24,387 bases of DNA from Candidatus Roizmanbacteria bacterium CG06_land_8_20_14_3_00_34_14 (GCA_002779665.1 PEVZ01000002.1:1-24387), one strand, 5' to 3'; positions 14,737 to 24,122 are shown, counted from the stretch's first letter. Translations and numbers: made by a program. Notes: generated by a model not told the origin, from the letters alone.

Positions 14737-15855
14737 ATGTCAAAACTAAAAAGGGTCGTCATCGTCGACATAGTTAATCCTTTTCAAAAAATTGAGGAGG
14801 CTACCCGAAATCTCGAAGAAATAAAATCATTAGTTTCTACTTATCACGGAATAAATATTGTCGACATCATTCAGCACCGTAACCGTCCGGACAAAGCTAC
14901 TTTTATCGGCAAAGGTAAAGTAGAGGAATTGGTAAATATTGTCAACAAACGAAAAATTGATATCGTCGTTGTCAACGCGATCGTCAGACCCAGTGTCTTA
15001 TTTAATCTCACTCAATACCTGTGGAATGATCATCCTGATATCCAAGTCTGGGATAGATTTGACTTAATTCTGAATATTTTTGATAAACACGCTCACACCG
15101 CCGAAGCCAAACTACAGATAGAACTGGCCCGAATGCATCATATGGGACCAAGAATTTATGGACTTGGCGAAGACTATTTTTCCCGCCAGGGAGGAGGCGG
15201 AACTAATACTAAAGGACAGGGAGAAACTAATATTGAGATTATGAAGCGTCATTTCCGAACTCAAATTAGACTAAAAAAAGAAGAATTAAATAGATTAGCT
15301 CTCCAACATCAAAAACAAATTGAAAGAAGAAAATTAAATAATATTCAAAGTGTTTCTATCGTCGGCTACACAAATGCCGGAAAGACTTCCCTATTCAACT
15401 ATCTGACAAAGAGAAATAAGGTCGTCGAGAATGCCCTATTTGTCACACTTGATAGCGTGACCGGGAAACTATATTTACCGACACTTAAAAAAGAAGTAAC
15501 TATTTCTGACACAATTGGTTTTATAAAAGACCTACCGCCATCACTTATCGATTCATTCAAATCAACTCTTCTTGAATCAATCAACGCTGATATAATCTTG
15601 CACGTGATTGACATTTCCGATCCGGAGATGGACCAGAAAATAAGCATTGTCAAAAATATTCTGAGAGAACTTAAGGTTCATTCTAAAAAAATTATTTATG
15701 TTTTTAATAAGATTGATGTCTTCACTGGCGATGCGGCGGGGCTGTTAAAAAAGATCAATGAGACCTATGCCGCAAATACTCCTCAATATATTTCGGTAAC
15801 GACCGATTATGGAATCAATAAATTATTAGCTGAGATAGAAAAACAGCTGGTCTGA
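14737..15855 (+). CDS. hflX: HflX ribosome-associated GTPase
   Basis: 372 residues. The N-terminal nucleotide-binding domain has HRNRPDKATFIGKGKVEEL, and the Gly-rich linker includes GGGGTNTKGQGETNIE. The GTPase domain shows G1 VGYTNAGKTS, G3 SDTIGFIKDLP and G4 FNKID. HflX splits stalled or stressed ribosomes in studied bacteria. It probably heads an operon with murL, murD2 and a glycosyltransferase (19-nt gap to murL). It ends TGA TAA. Confidence 0.93.
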   Translation: MSKLKRVVIVDIVNPFQKIEEATRNLEEIKSLVSTYHGINIVDIIQHRNRPDKATFIGKGKVEELVNIVNKRKIDIVVVNAIVRPSVLFNLTQYLWNDHPDIQVWDRFDLILNIFDKHAHTAEAKLQIELARMHHMGPRIYGLGEDYFSRQGGGGTNTKGQGETNIEIMKRHFRTQIRLKKEELNRLALQHQKQIERRKLNNIQSVSIVGYTNAGKTSLFNYLTKRNKVVENALFVTLDSVTGKLYLPTLKKEVTISDTIGFIKDLPPSLIDSFKSTLLESINADIILHVIDISDPEMDQKISIVKNILRELKVHSKKIIYVFNKIDVFTGDAAGLLKKINETYAANTPQYISVTTDYGINKLLAEIEKQLV

Positions 15856-15874
15856 TAAAATATAGTCTAAACCT

Positions 15875-17116
15875 ATGATACAAAAGCAAGATGTTTTTGA
15901 ATTTGTATCTTACGAGATACAGTCGGACAAAAAAATGATCAATTTTAATTATAGAGCAAGAGATCTTTATCTTACTGAAAAAATTACTCTACCCACGCCT
16001 ATCCCCTCTTTTATCAATCCGTTATTACTTAAAAATATTTTAAATGATCTCCACCTCATTTTAGGGATCACCTACTTTAAGATGTATTGTCCCAAAAAAA
16101 TAATCTCGCCTTACCATTTAACCAAAGCTCAAGCCGATTTTTGGAATACGGTCTATACAAAAGGATTAGGAGAGTTTTTTTATAAAAATAAAATTGATTT
16201 TAGAGGATTAATAAATTTTCCATACTTTGATATTTCAAATACTCAGCCTATACAACTGCGTCAGTTGGATGAGGCTAAAAAAAATAAATTTTTAGTCGGA
16301 ATAGGTGGCGGTAAAGATTCTATTGTTGCTATTGAACAGCTCAAAAAACAAAAAAAAGAAATTACCGGATTTATTTTGGACGCCCAGACCACTCCTCCCA
16401 ATATTCAGATCGAGGTTTCAAAAACAATGGAGATCAATTATTTAACAGTTAAAAGACAATTAGATTCTCAAGTATTTGATTTAAGATCTACTTATAATGG
16501 CCATATCCCCATCACCGCAATTTATAGTTTTATTGCTTTGTTGTTAGCCACGATATATGACTATTCTTCAATTATTATCCCAAATGGAAAAAGTGCTAAT
16601 TTTGGTAATGTCAATTATTTAGGAGCCGAGATCAATCACCAGTGGAGCAAGTCGGAAGAGTTTGAAAAACTTTTTCAGGAATATGTAAAACAAAACATTA
16701 CTTCAAATATTGATTTTTCTTCAAACTTGAGACCTTACTCTGAAATGGAGATCGCCAAGATGTTTTCTGTTCACAAAAAATACTTCCCCATTTTTTCCAG
16801 CTGCAACCGGAATTACAAAATAAATGGAAACATAAATCAAAAAAGGTGGTGTGGAGAATGCGCTAAATGTGCCTTTGTTTTTATAATTTTATCAGCATAT
16901 CTATCTAAAAAAGAAGTAGTAGAAATTTTTAATAAAAATTTACTTGATGATCCAAAATTAATTCCTTTATATCAAGATCTTATTGGAAAAGGCAAAATGA
17001 AACCTTTTGATTGCGTCGGGACATTTGAAGAATCTATCGAAGCTTTTGAGATGATCAAAAATAATGGGGAATTTAAAAATGACATAGTTATGAAAACAAT
17101 TGAAAAATTAATATGA
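15875..17116 (+). CDS. murL: MurL: UDP-MurNAc-L-Ala-L-Glu epimerase
   Basis: 413 residues. GIGGGKDSI (143-151) is a PP-loop-like ATP motif. Downstream are IPNGKSANFGN, then SSCNRNYKIN and the paired cysteines RWCGECAKC, as expected for MurL. In Xanthomonas, MurL uses ATP to invert the terminal L-Glu of UDP-MurNAc-L-Ala-L-Glu to D-Glu. The next gene is a MurD-type ligase overlapping by 4 nt, which matches the known MurD2-MurL partnership and makes the call firm. Glutamate racemase would not be needed. A TATAGT box at 15861-15866 ends 8 nt before the ATG, a possible extra near-leaderless promoter. Confidence 0.8.
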   Translation: MIQKQDVFEFVSYEIQSDKKMINFNYRARDLYLTEKITLPTPIPSFINPLLLKNILNDLHLILGITYFKMYCPKKIISPYHLTKAQADFWNTVYTKGLGEFFYKNKIDFRGLINFPYFDISNTQPIQLRQLDEAKKNKFLVGIGGGKDSIVAIEQLKKQKKEITGFILDAQTTPPNIQIEVSKTMEINYLTVKRQLDSQVFDLRSTYNGHIPITAIYSFIALLLATIYDYSSIIIPNGKSANFGNVNYLGAEINHQWSKSEEFEKLFQEYVKQNITSNIDFSSNLRPYSEMEIAKMFSVHKKYFPIFSSCNRNYKINGNINQKRWCGECAKCAFVFIILSAYLSKKEVVEIFNKNLLDDPKLIPLYQDLIGKGKMKPFDCVGTFEESIEAFEMIKNNGEFKNDIVMKTIEKLI

Positions 17117-18342
17117 AAATAGAAGAGCTCAAAAATTATAAAAGGATCCTTATTTTAGGTTATGGTAAAGAAGGACAGGCTACGGAAAGATTTCTAAGAA
17201 AGTTCGTACCTCTAACGGAGTTAGGAATTGCCGACAAAAAAGATAGTGCAAATTATCTTGATGAACAAGAAAAATATGACCTTATAATCCGCTCCCCAGG
17301 GATTCCTAAAAAATTAATTACTCGGCCTTATACAACCGCTTCTAACATTTTTTTAGCCAATATTGATAATGTTGTCATTGGAGTAACAGGAACCAAAGGT
17401 AAAAGCACGACTGTCAGCCTGATCTACTCAATTCTTAAAGAGGCTGGAAAGAAAGCTTTTTTGATCGGGAATATTGGTAAGCCAATGCTAGACGAGATGT
17501 TAAAGCCAATTGGAAAAGAAGATATTTTTGTCTGTGAGTTCTCTAGCTATCAACTGGACGATATTAAATACTCTCCTCACATCTCAGTTGTTTTAGATCT
17601 TTTTCCTGAACATATGAACTATCATGGCGACGTCCAAAATTATTATAATGCCAAAAAAAATATTATTGCTCAAGTAGCTGCTGACGATTATTTTATATAT
17701 AATCCTAAATTTACTGACTTAAAATCCTGGGCCGATAATTCACACTGTAAAAATATTCCTTTTGAACAAAATATACTGATTAGAGACGAAGATATTCCAT
17801 TAATTGGCAATCATAATAAAGAAAATATAAAAGCCGCTATTACAGTAGCTCACTTACTTGATATTGATAATAATACGATAGTTAAAGCTATTAAAGAATT
17901 TAAGCCTTTGCCCCACCGGCTAGAGCTTATAGGTAAATTTAAAGAAATTATTTTTTATGATGATGCCATATCCACTACTCCACAATCAACGATTCTTGCC
18001 ATCGAAAGTTTAAAGAACGTTGGAACAATTTTTTTAGGCGGAACAGATCGAGGTTATGATTTTAATAAAATGGTTGAAGTAATTATTGAATATAAAATAC
18101 CAAATATTGTTTTATTTCCAGAAAGTGGGGATGTGATATCAAAAATAATCAAATCAAAAAAAGCAGAATATTTACATATATTTAATACAAAGAGTATGGA
18201 AGAGGCAGTCAAATTTGCATATGAACATACTCCTAAAAATAAAATTTGCCTATTATCAAACGCTTCTCCAAGTTATAGCCTCTGGAAAAATTTTGAAGAA
18301 AAAGGAGATCTATTCCGATCTTTTGTCAAGAAATATAAATAA
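17113..18342 (+). CDS. murD2: MurD2: UDP-MurNAc-L-alanine-L-glutamate ligase (MurD family)
   Basis: 409 residues of the Mur ligase family, slightly shorter than typical MurD. The N-terminal Rossmann part starts with ILILGYGKEGQAT; the ATP loop is GTKGKST (93-99); EFSSYQL and FPEHMNYHG are typical MurD motifs; PLPHRLE and the late C-terminal domain follow. It adds glutamate to UDP-MurNAc-L-Ala. Because it is translationally coupled to murL, it most likely uses L-Glu (MurD2) rather than D-Glu (classical MurD). Sequence alone does not settle the stereospecificity. Confidence 0.78.
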   Translation: MKIEELKNYKRILILGYGKEGQATERFLRKFVPLTELGIADKKDSANYLDEQEKYDLIIRSPGIPKKLITRPYTTASNIFLANIDNVVIGVTGTKGKSTTVSLIYSILKEAGKKAFLIGNIGKPMLDEMLKPIGKEDIFVCEFSSYQLDDIKYSPHISVVLDLFPEHMNYHGDVQNYYNAKKNIIAQVAADDYFIYNPKFTDLKSWADNSHCKNIPFEQNILIRDEDIPLIGNHNKENIKAAITVAHLLDIDNNTIVKAIKEFKPLPHRLELIGKFKEIIFYDDAISTTPQSTILAIESLKNVGTIFLGGTDRGYDFNKMVEVIIEYKIPNIVLFPESGDVISKIIKSKKAEYLHIFNTKSMEEAVKFAYEHTPKNKICLLSNASPSYSLWKNFEEKGDLFRSFVKKYK

Positions 18343-18345
18343 CAG

Positions 18346-18984
18346 ATACCTAAAAACGTCATCATCACCTGCTCAAACGAAAAGTATGGGGATTTTTTAA
18401 TCAATCATTGGCTTAAGTCGTTAAAAAAAAATGTTAATCTCAAAAACATCGATATTGTAGTAATTGACTATGATCTGAATAATTTTCAAAAAACACAGTT
18501 GTTTAAAGAAAAAGTAATTATATTTAAAGGAACAAAAAAATACCATATTGTTAATAAAAGATTTTTTGATTCTGCCAAATACCTGAAAAACAAATCTTAT
18601 GACCAGATACTTTTTATTGATGGCGGAGATACTATCTTTCAGGAAGATATTACCCACGTTTTTAATAAAGACAAAAATACTTTCAGGGTTGTCCCGCTAG
18701 GCATGGAAGTTCTCTTTTTTAAGTGGTTTGTTTTTTTAGACAGTAAATATAATTTTATGATGAGCACCGAAGAGAAGGGCTTTATTGTAAAAAAGGGCTT
18801 ATTTTATAAACCGAATGGGGAAAAAATTGTTATTGTCCATAATGCCGGACAGATGGACTTTTTTAGACCAATAATCAATTTTGGCTTTGGAAAAGAATAT
18901 AATCAAATTAATCACATAATTTACAACGTCAAAAAAGCCCAATACCAAATTCTCGGTTGGTATAAAAAAAATTTAAAAGACTAA
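18346..18984 (+). CDS. GT-A-like glycosyltransferase with no canonical start codon
   Basis: About 212 residues in the same frame as murD2, opening directly after its TAA (18340-18342). The N-terminal residues IPKNVIITCSNEKYGDFLIN and then NIDIVVIDYD look like the first strands of a nucleotide-sugar transferase, and ILFIDGGDTIFQEDI carries a DxxD motif in place of DxD. This part has no ATG, GTG or TTG before TTG 18499, so initiation must use ATA 18346 or another rare codon, or the TAA is read through, or the N-terminus has decayed. From TTG 18499 the product would be only 161 residues and lack the first strands. It overlaps the converging gene by 4 nt. Substrate unknown. Confidence 0.6.
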   Translation: MPKNVIITCSNEKYGDFLINHWLKSLKKNVNLKNIDIVVIDYDLNNFQKTQLFKEKVIIFKGTKKYHIVNKRFFDSAKYLKNKSYDQILFIDGGDTIFQEDITHVFNKDKNTFRVVPLGMEVLFFKWFVFLDSKYNFMMSTEEKGFIVKKGLFYKPNGEKIVIVHNAGQMDFFRPIINFGFGKEYNQINHIIYNVKKAQYQILGWYKKNLKD

Positions 18985-19238
18985 ATTTTATAAACTTCTA
19001 CTCCTTCATGGACTATTTTGTCAACTTTGACACCAACGCTCTGACCTTTTGCCGCTTTTTCTAATTGTTTATGTTCTTCCTGAATTGAGGAAATGGCTTG
19101 CTGAAATAATTCTTCTCCTGTTCCATGTTTGACAAACTTTAAAGTGTCGCCCACGGAAAAAGGGGATTTCACTTCAATGATCGCTACACCTAAATGATTG
19201 TAATAATGGGAAACTTTACCTACTTTTTTATCAGCCAT
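18981..19238 (-). CDS. EF-Tu domain-2-like small protein
   Basis: 85 residues forming a single beta-barrel like domain 2 of translation GTPases: KVGKVSHYYNHLGVAIIEV, then FSVGDTLKFVKHGTGEELF and a C-terminal VGVKVDKIVHEGVEVYKI. No GTPase domain is present. Related free-standing proteins are annotated as translation-elongation-factor-like; their role is unknown. The start at ATG 19236-19238 is fixed by AAGGGGGTGAT just upstream, the best anti-Shine-Dalgarno match in the window; a GTG 9 nt earlier is too close to it. Confidence 0.75.
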   Translation of the reverse strand: MADKKVGKVSHYYNHLGVAIIEVKSPFSVGDTLKFVKHGTGEELFQQAISSIQEEHKQLEKAAKGQSVGVKVDKIVHEGVEVYKI

Positions 19239-19275
19239 AATCATCACCCCCTTTACTTACTCTAAATAATACCAT

Positions 19276-19301
19276 AAAAAAGGGCGTGATAAATCACGCC
19301 C
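19276..19301 (-). terminator. intrinsic terminator of groES-groEL
   Basis: On the minus strand GGGCGTGA pairs with TCACGCCC around a 4-nt TTTA loop (19282-19301), followed by six T (19276-19281). A perfect 8-bp GC-rich stem with a T run is a classic terminator. The preceding minus-strand bases GTAGG before the stem resemble ends of dispersed palindromes seen in other genomes; only one copy is here. Confidence 0.8.
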
Positions 19302-19359
19302 CTACAAAAACAAATTTAATTGTTTTAATAATTCTTAACTCTCAATTATTAATTCTAAA

Positions 19360-21095
<1,736 letters not shown>

Positions 21096-21419
21096 TTATT
21101 CCACAATTGCCATCACATCTTTCTGTTCAAGCAATAACCATTCTGCATTTCCAACTTTTACCTCATTACCACCCCATTTTTTATACAAAACTTTCTGTCC
21201 AACTTTAACCACCATCTTTAAACATTCACTACCGCAAGAATTTTTACCACAACAATCCCCTGTTTGCCCTGGGCCTACCGCCATCACTTCCCCAACTTGG
21301 GATTTTTTCTCAACCGAATCCGGAAGGACTATCCCTGAAGCAGTCTTAGACTCTCCTTCAATTGGTCTAATAAGAACGTAATCAAAAAGAGGTTTTATAT
21401 TACCTTGTGTTTTTGACAT
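21096..21419 (-). CDS. groES: GroES co-chaperonin with a four-Cys insertion
   Basis: 107 residues against about 95-97 for typical GroES. It has IKPLFDYVLIRPI, the mobile loop SKTASGIVLPD, and VKVGQKVLYKKWGGNEVKVG. Between GEVMAVGPG and VVKVGQ, where the roof beta-hairpin lies, there is an insertion DCCGKNSCGSEC with Cys56, Cys57, Cys62 and Cys66. Four cysteines this close could bind a metal ion or form disulfides. First gene of the groESL operon. Confidence 0.95.
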   Translation of the reverse strand: MSKTQGNIKPLFDYVLIRPIEGESKTASGIVLPDSVEKKSQVGEVMAVGPGQTGDCCGKNSCGSECLKMVVKVGQKVLYKKWGGNEVKVGNAEWLLLEQKDVMAIVE

Positions 21420-21468
21420 ATTTATAAAAATAAGAACTTGTAATTAACTTATAATTTTTCTATGATGA

Positions 21469-21497
21469 AATATACCCAAAAAAAATTCTGTTGTCAA
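21469..21497 (-). promoter_or_regulatory. predicted groES promoter
   Basis: On the minus strand: perfect TTGACA (21492-21497), 17-nt spacer, TATATT (21469-21474). Start expected near 21462, about 43 nt before the groES ATG. No CIRCE inverted repeat (TTAGCACTC/GAGTGCTAA) is present, so HrcA control is unlikely here. Confidence 0.7.
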
Positions 21498-21516
21498 GGG
21501 GAAATTATCAATCGAG

Positions 21517-21534
21517 TAATTAGTCTGCTAATTA
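21517..21534. promoter_or_regulatory. palindrome upstream of the Lon-type ATPase gene
   Basis: Perfect 7-bp arms TAATTAG and CTAATTA around TCTG, in the region between the divergent groES and Lon-type genes, 23 nt before the ATG at 21558. It could be an operator for either gene. I found no convincing plus-strand -35/-10 pair. Confidence 0.35.
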
Positions 21535-21557
21535 ATAAAGTTGAATAACCAATAGGT

Positions 21558-22601
21558 ATGGATGAAACCAATAGCTTGTCAGAAATAGAAAAATTAAAGA
21601 CCTTACTTCAGTCAGCTGATCTGCCTACTAACCTTCACGATAAAGCCGCTGAGCAAATTGAGAGAATTTACTTAACTCTAAAACATGGCGGGAATCTTGC
21701 TCAACTGGATATCACTGCCAAATATATTGATTGGATTGTCAATATTCCATGGAACAAAAAGACTGAAGATTTTCTCGATATTGAGAGAGCTAAACAAATT
21801 TTAGAACAAAATCATTTTGGTTTGGAAAAAATAAAACAAAGAATTATTGAGTTTATCTCGGTCTTAATACTGCAAAAAAAGGGTGCTAACCCGGAATTAC
21901 GGAGAGCTCCAAATCTTTTTTTTGTCGGACTGGCCGGAACCGGAAAAACAACCTTTGCCAAATCAGTCGCTGAAGCTTTGGGCCGAAAATTTATCCGTAT
22001 TCCATTTGGAGGACTTTCATCAGCTCTTGACCTTCGCGGTCAATCAAAGACTTCGCCTGAGGCCGAGCCTGGTATGATAATAAGAGCTCTAAGACGGGCG
22101 GGAGCTATCAATCCAATAATTCTTCTTGATGAGCTTGATAGAATTACACCTGAAGCAAAAGCGGCTATTATGGGCGTCTTAATTGAATTGCTTGACCCAG
22201 GTCAGAATAATAATTTTACCGATTATTTTATTGACTACCCTATTGATCTTTCTAATGTTCTTTTTATTGCTACAGCTAACAATACTAACAATATTTCAAC
22301 AGCGGTTATGGATCGTCTCGAAGTGATTCAAATGCCTTCTTATACCGATGAGGAAAAAATTGCCATCGCCAAAAATTACGTCTTTCCTCGCTACATCAAA
22401 GAGGTTGGCTTATTGCCGGAAAATATTAAGATAGATGATTCGGTCTGGCTAAAAATCACCAGACCACTTGGATTTGATTCGGGAATAAGAAGCTTGGAGC
22501 GAACCGTTGAAGGTATTGCCCGCAAAGTTGCCTACAAACTAGTTAAAGGTGAAGGAACCAGCTTTATCATCAACGATACGAATGTGAGAGAGTATTTATA
22601 A
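21558..22601 (+). CDS. Lon-type AAA+ ATPase lacking the protease domain
   Basis: 347 residues. The N-terminal helical segment ending YIDWIVNIPWNKKTEDFLDIERAK matches the Lon linker just before the ATPase. Walker A is GLAGTGKT (124-131), Walker B IILLDELD (187-194), sensor 1 lies in FIATANNTN, and the sensor-2 helix is SGIRSLERTVEGIARKVA. The protein stops where Lon proteases begin the Ser-Lys protease domain, and no protease-like frame follows before the converging toxin gene. The N-terminal substrate domain of LonA is also missing. It may be an unfoldase or chaperone, or work with a protease encoded elsewhere. It is divergent from groES, which supports a protein-quality-control role. Confidence 0.8.
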   Translation: MDETNSLSEIEKLKTLLQSADLPTNLHDKAAEQIERIYLTLKHGGNLAQLDITAKYIDWIVNIPWNKKTEDFLDIERAKQILEQNHFGLEKIKQRIIEFISVLILQKKGANPELRRAPNLFFVGLAGTGKTTFAKSVAEALGRKFIRIPFGGLSSALDLRGQSKTSPEAEPGMIIRALRRAGAINPIILLDELDRITPEAKAAIMGVLIELLDPGQNNNFTDYFIDYPIDLSNVLFIATANNTNNISTAVMDRLEVIQMPSYTDEEKIAIAKNYVFPRYIKEVGLLPENIKIDDSVWLKITRPLGFDSGIRSLERTVEGIARKVAYKLVKGEGTSFIINDTNVREYL

Positions 22602-22617
22602 AAACTTAGTTTTTATA
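22597..22617. terminator. AT-rich hairpin between converging genes
   Basis: Perfect 9-bp arms TATAAAAAC and GTTTTTATA with a TTA loop. It spans the stop codons of the Lon-type ATPase and the toxin. The symmetrical A and T runs could end transcription from both sides, though the stem is weak. Confidence 0.4.
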
Positions 22618-22869
22618 TATTTCATGGGTGCCAATATCAAAGAAGAGGACTTTACCTTTATTGATTAGTTTAAAAATAACCCTATATTCGGAATTAACTG
22701 AAAATGAATAATATTCTTTTAGCTTTCCTTTAAGTTTGTGAGTTTTTAATAATGGATTAAACGGATTTATCATAAAAAATGATTGTTTACCTTCAACAAG
22801 TATAGCTATGTTTTCAGGCAGTCTCTTGAGAGATTTGATAAATTGAGAGGAATAATAAATTTTAATCAT
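22606..22869 (-). CDS. RelE/ParE-family toxin
   Basis: 87 residues from ATG 22867-22869; a GTG start 27 nt earlier would overlap the antitoxin. IKIYYSSQFIKSLKRLP, then INPFNPLLKTHKLKGKLKEY, YSFSVNSEYRVIFKLI and FFDIGTHEIYKN follow the usual RelE/ParE/YoeB-type pattern, with the conserved HKL-G-L and YR-IF blocks and a late His. Such toxins cleave mRNA on ribosomes or inhibit gyrase; which one applies here is not clear. It begins 8 nt after the antitoxin gene. Confidence 0.8.
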   Translation of the reverse strand: MIKIYYSSQFIKSLKRLPENIAILVEGKQSFFMINPFNPLLKTHKLKGKLKEYYSFSVNSEYRVIFKLINKGKVLFFDIGTHEIYKN

Positions 22870-22877
22870 TTTTATGA

Positions 22878-23201
22878 TTATTGTAATTTTTTCCACAAAT
22901 CATACACCGATCCTTTCAGCTCCTTTACTTGCCCTTCTTTCAGCTCCTTTTCTCCGTCATTAATTATTTTTAAAACATCCTTCATTTCTATTTCTTTTTG
23001 CATTCTTTTTAAACGATTATATTCTTCTATTCCAACTATTACACCCGTAGGTTTGTTATTTTTCACAATAAAATACGGTTGAGTGGAATCTTTGAGCATT
23101 CGAAGAATCTTTCCCGATTTTCTTTGCAGATCAGAGGCAGAAATTAATTCCGGTACGAGTGAATAGGTAAAATCTTTAGCTTTTTTTATAACTTTTTTCA
23201 T
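22878..23201 (-). CDS. Phd/YefM-family antitoxin
   Basis: 107 residues from ATG 23199-23201. The N-terminal part (ISASDLQRKSGKILRMLKDS, QPYFIVKNNKPTGVIVGIEEYNRL) is the Phd/YefM DNA-binding fold, and the C-terminal charged helix would wrap the toxin. A further ATG at 23217-23219 lies inside the promoter spacer and would not be transcribed, so the shorter start is preferred. Confidence 0.8.
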   Translation of the reverse strand: MKKVIKKAKDFTYSLVPELISASDLQRKSGKILRMLKDSTQPYFIVKNNKPTGVIVGIEEYNRLKRMQKEIEMKDVLKIINDGEKELKEGQVKELKGSVYDLWKKLQ

Positions 23202-23209
23202 ATGAAGAA

Positions 23210-23238
23210 ATAATAACATATGTATTATTTTATGTCAA
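23210..23238 (-). promoter_or_regulatory. toxin-antitoxin promoter with internal palindrome
   Basis: On the minus strand: perfect TTGACA (23233-23238), 17-nt spacer, TATTAT (23210-23215). Start is expected near 23203, 2 nt before the antitoxin ATG, so the message is essentially leaderless. The spacer contains the palindrome ACATATGT (23216-23223), a likely site for autorepression by the antitoxin. Confidence 0.65.
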
Positions 23239-23286
23239 ATGTTACGTATATTATTTAGGCATGTATTCTTTGAAGTCGTTATTACG

Positions 23287-23376
23287 TGGCGGTGGGGGCG
23301 AGATTTGAACTCGCGATAGCATTTCTGCCATACAGGTTTTCGAAACCTGCGCATTCAACCGCTCTGCCACCCCACC
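23287..23376 (-). tRNA. tRNA-Ser (CGA)
   Basis: On the minus strand, acceptor GGTGGGG (23370-23376) pairs with CCCCACC (23291-23297), discriminator G, and CCA is encoded at 23287-23289. Anticodon stem CAGGT/ACCTG holds loop TTCGAAA with anticodon CGA. The long variable arm and GCGAG-TTCAAAT-CTCGC T arm fit serine. It is the only one of the four tRNAs here with an encoded CCA. Confidence 0.95.
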
Positions 23377-23416
23377 AATAATCTATCCCATATTCTACCA
23401 AAGCTCGTACAGATTA

Positions 23417-23983
23417 TCAGATTATTAGAAAAAAACCACTTAACATAATACTTAACCAGAAAAAAATTATTCCCCCTAAAATATCCAAAACGTAATGCTG
23501 TTTAACAAATACCGTTGAAATACTTATTAAAAAGGTTACTGATAAATTTACTAATAAATTTTCAGGAAATGCAAAATAAAGAAAATAGGAGCAAATTAAA
23601 GTAGCAAATATATGGGCGCTCGGAAAACCGTTAGTATCATTATCATATTTGAAAATAATGCGTGTGAGCCTACTAAAAATATCTTTCTTAACAATTACTG
23701 GTCGTTTAACACCGTTTGGAACAAAATACCAAAATAATCCGGATAGGATATAAGAAATAATATATGTAATAAAAAAATTATTAATATATTTTGTATTCCA
23801 CAATAAAATAATTGTTGAAATGATAAATATAAAATAGCCAAGATAAGGAATTATAAAAATTGGAATAAACGGAATACTATCATCAAATTTAATTTTCCAA
23901 TAATATTTTGATTTTCTTTTGTTTAAGGGAAGATAAATACTTTTTACCAGCAAAAAAGTAACTAATAAAATAGTTTTGTTCAT
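23417..23983 (-). CDS. PAP2-superfamily membrane phosphatase/phosphotransferase
   Basis: 188 residues from ATG 23981-23983; the frame is open further upstream but only across tRNA-Cys and tRNA-Ser. About five or six membrane segments. Catalytic blocks in order: VPNGVKRPVIV (K-RP), GFPSAHIFATL (PSxH) and STVFVKQHYVLDILGG (His and Asp of the last motif). Thr replaces the usual Arg six residues before the last His, a form I associate with the inositol-phosphorylceramide-synthase-like PAP2_3 subgroup. It probably removes or transfers a lipid phosphate at the membrane; the substrate is unknown. Confidence 0.78.
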   Translation of the reverse strand: MNKTILLVTFLLVKSIYLPLNKRKSKYYWKIKFDDSIPFIPIFIIPYLGYFIFIISTIILLWNTKYINNFFITYIISYILSGLFWYFVPNGVKRPVIVKKDIFSRLTRIIFKYDNDTNGFPSAHIFATLICSYFLYFAFPENLLVNLSVTFLISISTVFVKQHYVLDILGGIIFFWLSIMLSGFFLII

Positions 23984-24009
23984 ATAATAGTATATTATTA
24001 CATTTCTAA

Positions 24010-24038
24010 TTGTGAATATGACCAGTTTGAAGTAAAAT
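24010..24038 (+). promoter_or_regulatory. predicted promoter of the tRNA-Cys/tRNA-Ser pair
   Basis: TTGTGA (24010-24015), 17-nt spacer, TAAAAT (24033-24038). Start expected near 24045, 5 nt before tRNA-Cys. Both boxes are one or two bases off consensus. Confidence 0.5.
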
Positions 24039-24049
24039 TGGAAAGATCC

Positions 24050-24122
24050 GGTGCGTTGGCGAAGTGGTAACGCGGATGTCTGCAAAACATCTACCGCGCC
24101 AGTCCGATTCTGGCACGCACCT
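24050..24122 (+). tRNA. tRNA-Cys (GCA)
   Basis: Acceptor GGTGCGT (24050-24056) pairs with ACGCACC (24115-24121), discriminator T as expected for Cys. Anticodon stem GATGT/ACATC holds loop CTGCAAA with GCA. T arm GCCAG-TCCGATT-CTGGC. CCA is not encoded. Five nt separate it from tRNA-Ser. Confidence 0.95.

Noticed and set aside
21421..21557. CIRCE element for HrcA control of groESL
   Set aside because: No TTAGCACTC-type inverted repeat; the only palindrome there is TAATTAG/CTAATTA, which is unrelated.
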